64,000 nt of DNA from an uncultured Eubacteriales bacterium (GCA_900540495.1 UQGA01000004.1:53282-117281); one strand, 5' to 3'; positions 33,638 through 43,274 are shown, counted from the first letter of the stretch. Notes: a model not told the origin generated them from the sequence alone. A program made the numbers and translations.

Positions 33638-35893
33638 ATGGATGGTATTGGTGGAAAGCTGGATCTGGCCGGACTGAACCCGGAACAGGCGGAGGCCGTT
33701 TGCACGACGGAGGGCCCGCTGCTGGTGCTTGCGGGCGCGGGCAGCGGCAAGACGCGCGTGCTCACGCACCGCATCGCCTACCTCGTCGCGGAGAAGGGCG
33801 TCGCCCCGTGGGAGATCCTCGCGCTGACGTTTACAAACAAGGCCGCCGGCGAGATGCGCGAGCGCGTGGAGACGCTCACCGGCAGCGCGGCGGGGCGCAT
33901 GTGGGTGCTCACGTTCCACGCCTGCTGCGCGCGCATCCTGCGCATGGAGATCGAGCGCCTTGGCTATGAGCGCACGTTCACGATTTATGACGAGGCGGAT
34001 CAGCAGTCGTTGCTGCGGCGCATCGTGCGCGAGATGGAGCTCAACGACAAGGTCTATTCCCCGCGCATGCTCGCCGGGCGCATCTCGGATGCCAAGAGCC
34101 ATTCGCTCGACCCGGGCGGCCTGCTGCGCGAGGAGGGCGCGCCGCAGCCGGTGATCGACGCGTTCGTGCGCTACGAGAAGGCGCTGCGGCAGAACAACGC
34201 CCTCGATTTTGACGACCTGCTGCTCAAGGTACTCGAGCTGTTCCGGCGGTTTCCGGAGGTGCTCGGCAAGTATCAGGCGCGCTTCCGGTACATCCTCGTG
34301 GACGAGTATCAGGATACGAACCTGGCGCAGTATCACATCGTACAGCAGCTCGCGGCCGTACATCGCAATCTCTGCGTGGTCGGCGACGACGACCAGAGCA
34401 TCTATGGCTGGCGCGGCGCGGATATCCGCAACATCCTCGAGTTTGAAAAGGACTTTCCCGGCGCAAAAGTGGTGCGGCTCGAGCAGAACTATCGCTCCAC
34501 GGGCCGCATCCTCGAAGCGGCCAACCGGGTCATCTCCAACAATGTCGGCCGCAAGCCCAAAAAGCTCTGGACGGCGGCGGGCGAGGGGGCGCCGATCGAG
34601 CTGTTTGAAGCGGACGACGAGCGCGACGAGGCGGCGTATATCTGCGGCCGCGTCCTGCGCGGGGTCCGGCAGGAGGGGCGGCGCTTCGGCGATTTTGCGC
34701 TGCTGTACCGCACGCACGCGCAGAGCCGCGTGCTGGAGATGTATCTGCAAAGCTATGACATCCCGTATCGTGTCTACGGCGGCACGTCGTTCTTTCAGCG
34801 CGCGGAGGTCAAGGACATCCTCGCCTATCTGCGCCTGCTGCAGAACCCGAACGACGACGTGGCGTTCCTGCGCGCGGTGAACACGCCCCGGCGCGGCATC
34901 GGCGACGGAGCGGTATCGCAGCTTGCGGCCGCCGCCGCGGAAATGGGGCTGCCGCTGCTGCCGGCGGCCATGGCGGGCGGCGATGCGCTGCCGGCCCGGA
35001 CTGCGGCGCGGTTTGCGCCCTTTTGCGCGCTGTTGCAGGAGGTATATGCCGCCGTGGGGACGATGCCGCTGGCCGACATGATGGAGCTGTTGCTCGAGCG
35101 CATCGGATACGACGAATACCTGCGAAACGACCGCAGGGAGAATTATGAAGCGCGCGCGCAGATCGTGGAGGAATTCGTGGGGTATGCGCGCGAGTTTGAG
35201 GCCGATCTTGCGGATGGGGGGCAGGATGCGCTCCGGGCGTTTCTCGAAACGGTTGCGCTGTTCACCACGACCGACGAGCTGGACGGCGAGGGCGGATATG
35301 TGTCGCTCATGACGCTGCACAGCGCAAAGGGCCTCGAGTTCCCGGTCGTATTTCTCACGGGCATGGAGGAGGGGCTGTTCCCCTCGCAGCAGTCGCGCTT
35401 TGATCCCGGCCGGCTCGAGGAGGAGCGGCGGCTGTGCTATGTGGGCATCACGCGCGCCCGCGAAACGCTCGTACTCACGCGCGCTCGGCAGCGCATGCTC
35501 TACGGCCGCATCGAGACGGCCATGCCCTCGACATTTCTCGACGAGATGGGCGACGCGCTGCCCGAGCGCGAACCGGACCGGACGGCGGCGTGGCCCGTGC
35601 GGGCGGCGGAGGAGCGGCCGGCCGCCCGGTTTTCCGCAGGCGCCGCACCTGCATCGACCGCGCGCCCGGCGGGCTTTGGTGCGCCGCCCGTACAGCCGCG
35701 CGCCCCGGCGCGCGCCCCGCAGGCCGTCGCGCTTTCCGAGGGGCAGCGCGTGCAGCACAGGACGTTCGGCCCCGGCACGGTATGCGCCCTGGCTGGCGGC
35801 GGGAACAATCTCATTGCGGAGATCGCGTTCGACAGCGGCGTGACGAAGAAGTTTGCCGCCGCGTACGCGCCCATTACGTCATTGGAGGAGTGA
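33638..35893 (+). CDS. pcrA: ATP-dependent DNA helicase PcrA/UvrD
   Basis: The 751-residue superfamily 1A helicase shows the Q motif LNPEQAEAV, motif I AGAGSGKTRVL, Ia TFTNKAA, II VDEYQDTN, III GDDDQSIYGWRGA, IV QNYRST, V LMTLHSAKGLEF and VI YVGITRAR. A variable Pro/Ala/Arg-rich tail ends in a Tudor-like segment (VQHRTFGPGTV). PcrA unwinds DNA in repair and clears RecA or stalled polymerase. The ATG at 33638 gives the expected N-terminus; see the leaderless promoter. ligA follows after six bases, as in Bacillus pcrA-ligA. Confidence 0.95.
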   Translation: MDGIGGKLDLAGLNPEQAEAVCTTEGPLLVLAGAGSGKTRVLTHRIAYLVAEKGVAPWEILALTFTNKAAGEMRERVETLTGSAAGRMWVLTFHACCARILRMEIERLGYERTFTIYDEADQQSLLRRIVREMELNDKVYSPRMLAGRISDAKSHSLDPGGLLREEGAPQPVIDAFVRYEKALRQNNALDFDDLLLKVLELFRRFPEVLGKYQARFRYILVDEYQDTNLAQYHIVQQLAAVHRNLCVVGDDDQSIYGWRGADIRNILEFEKDFPGAKVVRLEQNYRSTGRILEAANRVISNNVGRKPKKLWTAAGEGAPIELFEADDERDEAAYICGRVLRGVRQEGRRFGDFALLYRTHAQSRVLEMYLQSYDIPYRVYGGTSFFQRAEVKDILAYLRLLQNPNDDVAFLRAVNTPRRGIGDGAVSQLAAAAAEMGLPLLPAAMAGGDALPARTAARFAPFCALLQEVYAAVGTMPLADMMELLLERIGYDEYLRNDRRENYEARAQIVEEFVGYAREFEADLADGGQDALRAFLETVALFTTTDELDGEGGYVSLMTLHSAKGLEFPVVFLTGMEEGLFPSQQSRFDPGRLEEERRLCYVGITRARETLVLTRARQRMLYGRIETAMPSTFLDEMGDALPEREPDRTAAWPVRAAEERPAARFSAGAAPASTARPAGFGAPPVQPRAPARAPQAVALSEGQRVQHRTFGPGTVCALAGGGNNLIAEIAFDSGVTKKFAAAYAPITSLEE

Positions 35894-35899
35894 CAACGC

Positions 35900-37870
35900 A
35901 TGGAGGAACGGACGGACAGGCAGCGGGAGCTGACGGAGTTGCTTGCACGGTATGCCGCCGCCTATTACGAGGCGGATGCGCCGCTGGTCTCCGACCGGGA
36001 GTACGACGCGCTCTACGACGAGCTGGTCGCGCTCGAACGGGAGAGCGGGACGGTGCTGCCCGGTTCGCCGACCGGGCGCGTGGGCGGCGCGCCGCAGGGC
36101 GGGTTTGCGCCGCATACGCATCTGGCGCGGCTTTGGAGCATGGACAAGGTGCGCACGGCGGAAGGGCTGCGCGAGTGGGTGGCCCGCGTGCGGCGGCTGT
36201 CCGCCGGCATGGGCGAGCCGCTGTTCGCGCTCGAATACAAGTTTGACGGACTCACCGTAAACCTCACCTATGAGGGCGGGCGGCTCGTGACCGGCGCGAC
36301 GCGCGGCAACGGCGTCACGGGCGAGACGATCACCGCCCAGGTGCGGACGATCCGCTCGCTGCCGCAGCGCATCCCGTTTGCCGGGCGCATGGAGGTGCAG
36401 GGGGAGTGCATCATGCGCCTGTCCGTGCTCGAGGCGTTCAACCGCAAGGCCGACGAGCCGCTCAAGAACGCGCGCAACGCCGCTGCGGGCGCGCTGCGCA
36501 ACCTTGACCCGGCCGTCACCGCCGCGCGCCGGCTCGACTGCTTCTGCTACAACGTCGGCTATATCGAGGGGCGGCGGTTCGCCGATCAGCGCGAGATGTT
36601 GGATTTCCTGCGGGAAAACGGGTTCCCGGTCAGCCCGTTCGTGCGCTACTGCGCGGACGCCGAGGCGCTGCTTGCGCAGATCGAGGCGGCGGCGCACACG
36701 CGCGGCACGCTGGATTTTCTCATCGACGGCATGGTGGCCAAGGTCACGGATTTCGCCATCCGGGAAGCGCTCGGCGAAACGGAAAAATTCCCCCGCTGGG
36801 CGATGGCCTACAAGTTCCCCGCGGAGGAGACCACCGCCGTGGTCGAGGCGGTGACATGGGAGGTTGGCCGGACGGGCAAGCTCACGCCGCTGGCGCATCT
36901 GAGCCCGGTGGAGCTGTGCGGCGCGACAATCCGCCGCGCCACGCTGAACAACTACGACGACATCCGGCGCAAACGGGTGGGGATCGGCTCGCGCGTGTTC
37001 ATCCGCCGCAGCAACGACGTCATCCCGGAGATCCTCGGCAGCGTGCCGGACGACGTGCCCGACGCGCCGGTGGAAAAGCCCGTGCGCTGCCCACAGTGCG
37101 GGGCGCATGTGGAGCAGCGCGGCGCGCACCTGTTCTGCACGAATTCCCTCTCCTGCCGGCCGCAGATCGTCGGGCGCATCGCGCACTACGCTTCGCGCGA
37201 CGCAATGGATATCGAGTCGCTCAGCGACAGGACGGCGGAGCAGCTGGTGGACGCGTTCGGCATCGCCACGATCCCGGAGCTGTACGGGCTGACCGTGGAG
37301 CAGCTCGTCCCGCTCGACCGGTTCGGGCCGAAGAAAGCGCAAAATTTGATCGACGCGCTGGAAAAGAGCAAGCGCCGCCCGCTCGGCGCGTTCCTGTTCG
37401 CGCTCGGCATCCCGAACGTGGGGATCAAGACGGCGCGCGATCTGGCGCGGCGTTTCGGCACGTTCGCGGCGGTGCGCGCCGCCGGGCGCGAGGCGTTGCT
37501 GGCGATCGACGACGTGGGCGAGATCGTGGCCGACAGCATTCTGGGCTTTTTCGGCGACCCGTCCATCGCCGCGCAGGTGGATGCGCTGCTCGGCTGCGGC
37601 GTATCGCCCGCGCAGGAGGCGGCCGCCGGCGCGGAAAGCCCGCTGGCCGGCAAGACCGTCGTGGTCACGGGCACGCTGCCCTCGATGGGCCGGCGCGAGG
37701 CGGAGGCGCTCATCGAGCGCATGGGCGGCCGGGCGGCCGGCAGCGTGAGCAAAAAGACGGATTATGTGCTGGCGGGCGAGAGCGCCGGCAGCAAGCTGGA
37801 CAAAGCGCGCGCACTCGGCGTCCCGGTATTGGACGAAGCGGCCTTTTTTGCACTGATCGGAGAACATTGA
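35900..37870 (+). CDS. ligA: NAD-dependent DNA ligase
   Basis: The 656-residue ligase has domain Ia (YYEADAPLVSDREYDALYDEL), the adenylation lysine in EYKFDGLT, an OB fold, a four-cysteine zinc finger (CPQCGAH with later C-x-C pair), helix-hairpin-helix repeats (about 430-560) and a C-terminal BRCT domain (GKTVVVTGTLPSMGR). The KFDG form differs from the more usual KIDG. The GGAGGAG ribosome site lies inside the end of pcrA. Its stop overlaps the next start (ATGA). Confidence 0.95.
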   Translation: MEERTDRQRELTELLARYAAAYYEADAPLVSDREYDALYDELVALERESGTVLPGSPTGRVGGAPQGGFAPHTHLARLWSMDKVRTAEGLREWVARVRRLSAGMGEPLFALEYKFDGLTVNLTYEGGRLVTGATRGNGVTGETITAQVRTIRSLPQRIPFAGRMEVQGECIMRLSVLEAFNRKADEPLKNARNAAAGALRNLDPAVTAARRLDCFCYNVGYIEGRRFADQREMLDFLRENGFPVSPFVRYCADAEALLAQIEAAAHTRGTLDFLIDGMVAKVTDFAIREALGETEKFPRWAMAYKFPAEETTAVVEAVTWEVGRTGKLTPLAHLSPVELCGATIRRATLNNYDDIRRKRVGIGSRVFIRRSNDVIPEILGSVPDDVPDAPVEKPVRCPQCGAHVEQRGAHLFCTNSLSCRPQIVGRIAHYASRDAMDIESLSDRTAEQLVDAFGIATIPELYGLTVEQLVPLDRFGPKKAQNLIDALEKSKRRPLGAFLFALGIPNVGIKTARDLARRFGTFAAVRAAGREALLAIDDVGEIVADSILGFFGDPSIAAQVDALLGCGVSPAQEAAAGAESPLAGKTVVVTGTLPSMGRREAEALIERMGGRAAGSVSKKTDYVLAGESAGSKLDKARALGVPVLDEAAFFALIGEH

Positions 37871-38832
37871 TGCGACTGGGAAAACTCGACAACGACGAGC
37901 TGGAACGGCTCGTACTGCACAAATTTGCCAAGACCCGGCCGGAATCGCTGCAGGCGCCGCAGGTGGGCGAGGATTGCGCGTGGCTTGACCTGGGGGGCGA
38001 CCTTGCGGTGTTCTCCTGCGACCCGATCACGTCCGCCTCGGACCGGCATCTGGGGCGACTCAGCGTGCACGTCAACTGCAACGACGCGGCGGCCGCCGGC
38101 GCGGAACCGGTCGGCCTGCTGGTGACGCTGCTTGCGCCGCCGGACGCGACGCCGGAGCAGATCGGGCGGATCGCGGACGAGCTGGCGCGCGAGGCGCGCC
38201 GGGCCGGCGTGGACGTGATTGGCGGGCATACGGAGGTGACGGACGCGGTGACGCGGCCGGTGACGAGCACGGCGGTCGTGGCGCGCTGCCCGCGGGAGCG
38301 GCGCATGCGCGGCATGCGCGTGGGAGACGCGCTGGTCATGACCAAGTGGGCGGGGCTTGAGGGCACTGCGATCATTGCGGAGGATTTTCCGGCGGTCGCC
38401 GCGGCCGTTGCGCCGGCGCAGCGCCGGGCGGCGGCGGGGCTAACGGCGCTGTTGTCCGTCGTGCCGGAGGGACGGTATGCGGCGGCGCACGGCGCGACCG
38501 CCATGCACGACGTGACCGAGGGCGGCGTGCTCGGTGCGTGCTGGGAGATGGCGCATCTGGCCGGCTGCGGCATGGTCGTGGATACGGCGCGCATCCCGGT
38601 GCGCCCGGAGACGCGCGCGCTGTGCGCCGTGGCCGGGCTTGATCCGCTCCGGCTCATCAGCAGCGGCAGCATGCTCATCGCCTGCCCGGACGGGGCGGCG
38701 ATGGCGGCCGGGTTGGCGGAGCTCGGCATCCTGGCGACGGTGATCGGCCGCGCGGCGGAGGGCGGCGTGCGACGCGCGGACGGCAGCCCGATCGAGCCGC
38801 CCGGCGCGGATGAATTGTACCGCTTGTTTTAG
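37870..38832 (+). CDS. AIR synthase-related protein (HypE/ThiL/PurM superfamily)
   Basis: The 320-residue protein has the PurM-like ATP-binding fold: GEDCAWLDL near the N-terminus, HVNCNDAAAAGAEPVGL, GGHTEVTDAV, and the MHDVTEGGVLG segment. It resembles HypE-like proteins found without hydrogenase genes in Clostridia. No hyp, thi or pur gene is nearby, so the substrate is unknown. It overlaps ligA by one base, which argues for co-expression. Confidence 0.82.
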   Translation: MRLGKLDNDELERLVLHKFAKTRPESLQAPQVGEDCAWLDLGGDLAVFSCDPITSASDRHLGRLSVHVNCNDAAAAGAEPVGLLVTLLAPPDATPEQIGRIADELAREARRAGVDVIGGHTEVTDAVTRPVTSTAVVARCPRERRMRGMRVGDALVMTKWAGLEGTAIIAEDFPAVAAAVAPAQRRAAAGLTALLSVVPEGRYAAAHGATAMHDVTEGGVLGACWEMAHLAGCGMVVDTARIPVRPETRALCAVAGLDPLRLISSGSMLIACPDGAAMAAGLAELGILATVIGRAAEGGVRRADGSPIEPPGADELYRLF

Positions 38833-38852
38833 AAACGGTTTTATGCTATGAT
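38824..38852 (+). promoter_or_regulatory. Predicted promoter of the yicC-remA-gmk-rpoZ cluster
   Basis: TTGTTT (38824-38829), a 17-base spacer and TATGAT (38847-38852) with extended -10 TGC. The -35 overlaps the last codons of the preceding gene. Confidence 0.55.
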
Positions 38853-38894
38853 AAATTGTCAATGTATGCGAGGTTTGCGAGGAGGACGGCGGCT

Positions 38895-39770
38895 ATGCAC
38901 AGCATGACCGGGTATGGCAGGGGCAGCGCCATGCGGGACGGACGCGAGATCACGGTGGAGTTCAAGTCGGTCAACCACCGGTTTCTCGACGTTTCCACCC
39001 GGCTCCCCCGCCATATCGCTTTTTTGGAGGAGCCGCTGCGCCGCTTCCTGTCGGAGCGGCTGGCGCGGGGACACGTGGACGTGTTCGTCAACTATCGCAA
39101 CACGCGCTCCGACGCGCGCACCGTGCGCATCGATACGGCGCTGCTCGGCGCGTATCTTGCCGCCGCGCGGCAGGCGGCGGCGGAGCTGTCGCTGCCGGAC
39201 GACATCGGGCTCTGCGCCGCGCTGCGCCTGCCGGATGTGACGGAGATTGCCGAAGCCGACGAGGACCGGGACGCGGTGTGCGCGCTCTGCCTTGAAGCGG
39301 CGGAAATTGCGGTCGGGGAGCTGCTGGAGATGCGGCGCCTGGAGGGCGAACGCCTCGGCGCGGACCTGGCCGGGCGCATCGACGCCGTGCTTGCGCTCAC
39401 CGAGCGCATCGCCGTTCGCGCGCCGCTTGTGGTGGAGGAGTACCGTCAAAAGCTCAACGACCGGATCGAGCAGATCCTGCAGACCGGCGAGATCGACCGT
39501 GCGCGCCTGGCCACGGAAGTGGCCCTGTTTGCCGACCGCGCCAGCATCGACGAGGAAATCGTGCGGCTCAGGAGCCACGTCGCGCAGGCGCGCCTGCTCA
39601 TGGCGGGGGACGAGCCGGCCGGGCGCAAGCTCGACTTCGTGGTGCAGGAGATGAACCGCGAGTTCAACACCATCGGCAGCAAGGCCAACGACGGGACTTT
39701 GACCGGCTGCGTGCTGGCGGGCAAGAACGAGATCGAAAAAATACGGGAGCAGGTGCAGAACATCGAATGA
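38895..39770 (+). CDS. YicC/YloC family endoribonuclease
   Basis: The 291-residue protein begins MHSMTGYGRG and has VEFKSVNHRFLDV and the C-terminal KLDFVVQEMNREFNTIGSKAND, all typical of YicC/YloC. The family has been shown to include RNA endonucleases. The ATG at 38895 follows GAGGAGG at 38879-38885. It heads the same gene order as Bacillus yloC-remA-gmk-rpoZ and overlaps remA by four bases. Confidence 0.92.
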   Translation: MHSMTGYGRGSAMRDGREITVEFKSVNHRFLDVSTRLPRHIAFLEEPLRRFLSERLARGHVDVFVNYRNTRSDARTVRIDTALLGAYLAAARQAAAELSLPDDIGLCAALRLPDVTEIAEADEDRDAVCALCLEAAEIAVGELLEMRRLEGERLGADLAGRIDAVLALTERIAVRAPLVVEEYRQKLNDRIEQILQTGEIDRARLATEVALFADRASIDEEIVRLRSHVAQARLLMAGDEPAGRKLDFVVQEMNREFNTIGSKANDGTLTGCVLAGKNEIEKIREQVQNIE

Positions 39771-40054
39771 GATACAGCGGCGCAGGGCTTCGGCTCGTCA
39801 ACATCGGCTTTGGCAACATCGTTTCTGCTGACCGGCTCATCGCCATCGTCAGCCCGGAGAGCGCGCCCATCAAGCGCATCATGCAGGAGGCGCGCGAGGC
39901 GGGCCGCCTGATCGACGCCACGTGCGGGCGGCGCACGCGCGCCGTCGTCATCACGGACAGCGACCACGTCATCCTGTCCGCCATCCAGCCGGAGACCATC
40001 GCCAACCGGCTTGACGCGCGGGAAGGGGCGGACGTGGCGGATGAGGAAGAATAG
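39767..40054 (+). CDS. remA: RemA family extracellular-matrix regulator (DUF370)
   Basis: The 95-residue protein has the RemA core NIGFGNIVSADRLIAIVSPESAPIKR in broken form across residues 12-37 and RTRAVVITDSDHVILSAIQPETI. In Bacillus RemA is a DNA-binding ring protein activating biofilm matrix genes. The start overlaps the yicC stop. The acidic C-terminal tail is longer than in Bacillus. Confidence 0.9.
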   Translation: MRYSGAGLRLVNIGFGNIVSADRLIAIVSPESAPIKRIMQEAREAGRLIDATCGRRTRAVVITDSDHVILSAIQPETIANRLDAREGADVADEEE

Positions 40055-40087
40055 GGAAGATCGAGGGTATTTGGGAGGAACGAGAGG

Positions 40088-40714
40088 ATGAACAAGCATC
40101 AGCGCGAGGGGCTGCTCCTCGTGGTGTCCGGCCCGGCCGGCGTGGGCAAGGGGACGATCAACCGGGCCCTGATCGAGAGCAACGCCAACATGCGGCTCTC
40201 CGTTTCCGCCACGACGCGGGCGCCGCGGCCCGGGGAGATCGACGGCGTGCACTACTTTTTCATCGACGAGGACCGTTTCCGCCGGATGGTGGATGCGGGC
40301 GAGTTTCTGGAGTATGTGCACGTGTTCAACATGCACTATTATGGCACGCCGCGCAGCTTCGTCGAGGAGGAGATCGCCTGCGGGCACGACGTGCTGCTGG
40401 AGATCGACGTGCAGGGGGCCATGCGGGTGCGGGAAACGTATCCGGACGCGGTGCTCGTGTTCGTCGCCCCGCCTTCGATGGGCAAGCTCAAGTCGCGTCT
40501 GGTGGGCCGCGGCACGGAGACGCCGGAGGCGGTCGAGCGCCGGTTCGAAACCGCGTTCGCCGAACTGGCCTATATGGAAAAGTATGACTATATCGTGGTC
40601 AACGACGTGCTGGACGTGGCCATCGGACACATCCAGCACATCATCGACGCGGAGAAGTGCCGCAGCAGCCGCAGCGGCGCGCTGATCAACAAACTGCTGG
40701 GAAGGAAGGATTGA
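40088..40714 (+). CDS. gmk: Guanylate kinase
   Basis: The 208-residue enzyme has the P-loop GPAGVGKGT, the TTRAPRPGEIDGVHYFF segment and EYVHVFNMHYYGTP, which bind GMP. It converts GMP to GDP. The P-loop has Ala and Gly where Ser is usual in GPSGVGKST; both are small and activity is likely. A GGGAGGAACGAGAGG stretch precedes the ATG. Confidence 0.95.
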   Translation: MNKHQREGLLLVVSGPAGVGKGTINRALIESNANMRLSVSATTRAPRPGEIDGVHYFFIDEDRFRRMVDAGEFLEYVHVFNMHYYGTPRSFVEEEIACGHDVLLEIDVQGAMRVRETYPDAVLVFVAPPSMGKLKSRLVGRGTETPEAVERRFETAFAELAYMEKYDYIVVNDVLDVAIGHIQHIIDAEKCRSSRSGALINKLLGRKD

Positions 40715-40715
40715 C

Positions 40716-40928
40716 ATGATTAACCAACCGCTCAATACGCTCGTCGAGAAGGCGGGCTGCCGCTATATGCTCGTAACGGCCGTCGCGCAGCGCGCGCGCC
40801 AGCTCCAGGCCAACCCGGATAAACTTGCGGAGCGGAACCCGGTTTCAGCCGCCGTCGAGGAGCTGTACAACGACGAGCTGACGCTCGATTATCCCAGGGA
40901 GTTTTCCGCACAGTCCCCGAAGGAGTAG
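40716..40928 (+). CDS. rpoZ: DNA-directed RNA polymerase subunit omega
   Basis: The 70-residue product has the omega core CRYMLVTAVAQRARQL followed by NPVSAAVEEL. It assists assembly of RNA polymerase and takes part in ppGpp response in some bacteria. AAGGAAGG precedes the ATG, one base after the gmk stop region. It is followed by a GC hairpin and priA; the coaBC gene found here in Bacillus is missing. Confidence 0.93.
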   Translation: MINQPLNTLVEKAGCRYMLVTAVAQRARQLQANPDKLAERNPVSAAVEELYNDELTLDYPREFSAQSPKE

Positions 40929-41012
40929 TAGGCCAGGCCGCGCCCGCCGCGCCGCTTTTGGCGGCGCGCCGTGTGTTTTGGGGCGGTTTTCGCCGGAAAG
41001 GAAAGGACGGCC

Positions 41013-43274
41013 GTGTTTGCCCGCATCCTCATCGACATTGCGCATACGGAGGTCGACCGGCTGTTCACCTACCGCGTCCCGGAGGGGATGGCGGCCGTGC
41101 CCGGCATGCACGTGCTCGCGCCGTTCGGGCGGGGCAACGCGCAGAAGGAGGGCTTCGTCATCGAGGTGACGGCGGAGCCGGACGGCGCCGGCCCGTTCAA
41201 AACGCTCACGCGCGCGCTCGAGCCGTATCCCGTCCTGCTGCCGGAGCAGTTGGAACTGGCGCGCTGGATGCAGCGCAGCTACAACTGCCTGCTCGTGGAT
41301 GCGCTCCGGCTGATGATTCCCGCGCAGCTGCGCGGCGGCCGCGTCCACGAGAAGATCACGCGGACGGTGTCGCTCGCGCCCGGGCTGGATGTGCAGGCGG
41401 CGCTCGCATCGCTGTGCGGCAGCGACGGCCGCGCGCGCGCGCCGAGGCAATACGAGGCGCTCAAACTGCTGGCCGACAGCGGCGTCGAGATGGCGGTTTC
41501 GGATCTCGCGGCGTTCCTGCCGGGGGCGGCGGCGGCGGTGGCGGGGCTGATCCGCCGCGGCTATGTGGTGGAGAGCGGGCACGTTACGTTCCGCCGCCCG
41601 CCGGAAGCGGCGCCGCAGGCGCAGGAAAGCCCGCCGACGCTGACGGAGGCGCAGGCGCAGGCCGTCGCGGCGGTGGAGGCGGCGTTTGCCTCCGGCGCAG
41701 GCGGCACCTTTTTGCTGCACGGCGTGACCGGCAGCGGCAAGACGGAGGTCTATCTGCGCTGCATCGAACGGTGCCTTGCCGCCGGGAAGCAGGCGATTGT
41801 GCTCGTGCCGGAGATTGCCCTGACGCCGCAGACGGTCGGGCGCTTCCGCGCGCGGTTTTCGGACGAGATCGCCGTGCTGCACAGCCGGCTCAGCGCCGGC
41901 GAGCGGTTCGACGAGTGGCGGCGCATCCGGCTGGGACGTGCCAACGTCGCCGTGGGCGCGCGCAGCGCCGTGTTTGCGCCGTTTGAACGGCTGGGGCTGA
42001 TCGTCGTGGACGAGGAGCACGAGGGCAGTTATCAGAGCGAGAACGCCCCCCGCTACCATGCCGTGGAGGTCGCGCAGCATCGTGCGGCCGCGGCGGGCGC
42101 GCCGCTGCTGCTGGGCAGCGCCACGCCGTCGCTGTTGAGCTATTTTCGCGCGGAATCCGGGCGCTACCGGTTGATGGAGCTGCCGGAGCGCGTCATGCAC
42201 CGGCCGCTGCCCGAGGTGGAGGTCGTGGACATGCGGGAGGAGTTCCTCTCCGGCAACAACGGCATCTTTTCCGGGCGGCTCGTCTCGCTGCTCGGGGCGT
42301 GTTTCGACGCGGGGCGCCAGGCCATGCTGTTCATGAACCGGCGCGGGTATTCCACGTTCGTGTCCTGCCGCGCGTGCGGCAACGTCGTGCAGTGTCCCAA
42401 CTGCGACATCTCCATGACGTACCACAAGGCCGAGCAGCGGCTCAGGTGCCATTTTTGCGGTGCGAGCGCGCCCCTGCCGCAGCGGTGCCCGGCGTGCGGG
42501 AAGCCGTTTATCAAATACTTTGGCGTCGGGACCGAGCAGGTGGAGGAACAGTTGCACGCCCTTTTCCCGCAGGTGCGGGCGTTGCGCATGGATACGGATA
42601 CCATGCGCGGCAAGGACGCGCACGCGCATCTGCTGGAGGCGTTCGCCTCCGGAGAGGCGCAGGTGCTCATCGGCACGCAGATGATCGCCAAGGGGCATGA
42701 CTTCCCGAACGTGACGCTTGTGGGGGTGGTCGCGGCGGATGCGACGCTGTGCATCCCGGACTATCGCAGTGCGGAGCGCGCGTTCCAGCTGCTCACGCAG
42801 GTGTCCGGCCGGGCGGGACGGGACGAGGCGCCGGGACGGGTGGTCGTACAGACATACCAGCCGGGGCATCCGGTCATCCGCTTTGCGCGCGCGCACGACT
42901 ACCGGGGGTTCTACCGGTACGAGCTGCTCGAACGGCGCAAGGCGCTGTTGCCGCCGTATTCGCTGTTTCTGCGCATCCTGTTTTCCGGGCCGGACGAGGC
43001 GGCGCTGGCCGCGGCGGGCGAGCGGTATGGCGCGCAGCTCGAGGCGGAGATCCGCTTGCTGCTGGGCGAGGAGGGCGCGCAGGACCTGCTCCTGCTCCTG
43101 CCGTCGCCCGCGCCGATTCGCAAGAAGCAGGGCGTGTACCGCTATCAGGTGCTCGTCAAACTGCTGCGCACGCGGCGCACGGCTGCGGTGATCCGGCAGA
43201 TCTATGCGTTTGCCGCGGCGCATCGCAACGAGCTGTTCGCGCAGCTCGAGGTCAACCCGCAGGATATGTTTTAG
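41013..43274 (+). CDS. priA: Primosomal protein N' (replication restart helicase PriA)
   Basis: The 753-residue helicase has the 3'-DNA-binding N-terminus (FARILIDIAHTEVDRLFTY), Walker A GVTGSGKTEVYL, the DEEHEGSYQSE motif II, and a zinc-binding insert with eight cysteines (CRACGNVVQCPNC, then CHFCG and CPACGKPF). Later motifs GTQMIAKGHDF and QVSGRAGR complete it. PriA restarts stalled forks. The GTG at 41013 follows GGAAAGGA and gives the expected N-terminus. Confidence 0.94.
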   Translation: MFARILIDIAHTEVDRLFTYRVPEGMAAVPGMHVLAPFGRGNAQKEGFVIEVTAEPDGAGPFKTLTRALEPYPVLLPEQLELARWMQRSYNCLLVDALRLMIPAQLRGGRVHEKITRTVSLAPGLDVQAALASLCGSDGRARAPRQYEALKLLADSGVEMAVSDLAAFLPGAAAAVAGLIRRGYVVESGHVTFRRPPEAAPQAQESPPTLTEAQAQAVAAVEAAFASGAGGTFLLHGVTGSGKTEVYLRCIERCLAAGKQAIVLVPEIALTPQTVGRFRARFSDEIAVLHSRLSAGERFDEWRRIRLGRANVAVGARSAVFAPFERLGLIVVDEEHEGSYQSENAPRYHAVEVAQHRAAAAGAPLLLGSATPSLLSYFRAESGRYRLMELPERVMHRPLPEVEVVDMREEFLSGNNGIFSGRLVSLLGACFDAGRQAMLFMNRRGYSTFVSCRACGNVVQCPNCDISMTYHKAEQRLRCHFCGASAPLPQRCPACGKPFIKYFGVGTEQVEEQLHALFPQVRALRMDTDTMRGKDAHAHLLEAFASGEAQVLIGTQMIAKGHDFPNVTLVGVVAADATLCIPDYRSAERAFQLLTQVSGRAGRDEAPGRVVVQTYQPGHPVIRFARAHDYRGFYRYELLERRKALLPPYSLFLRILFSGPDEAALAAAGERYGAQLEAEIRLLLGEEGAQDLLLLLPSPAPIRKKQGVYRYQVLVKLLRTRRTAAVIRQIYAFAAAHRNELFAQLEVNPQDMF

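Noticed and set aside
33434..35758. A 774-codon antisense open frame across pcrA
   Set aside because: No ribosome site or domain; the plus strand encodes all helicase motifs. Similar long shadows lie opposite the ABC exporter genes and rpsA.
40948..40968. Terminator between rpoZ and priA
   Set aside because: An eight-base GC hairpin exists but is followed by CCGTGTG rather than a T-run; at most a pause or processing site.
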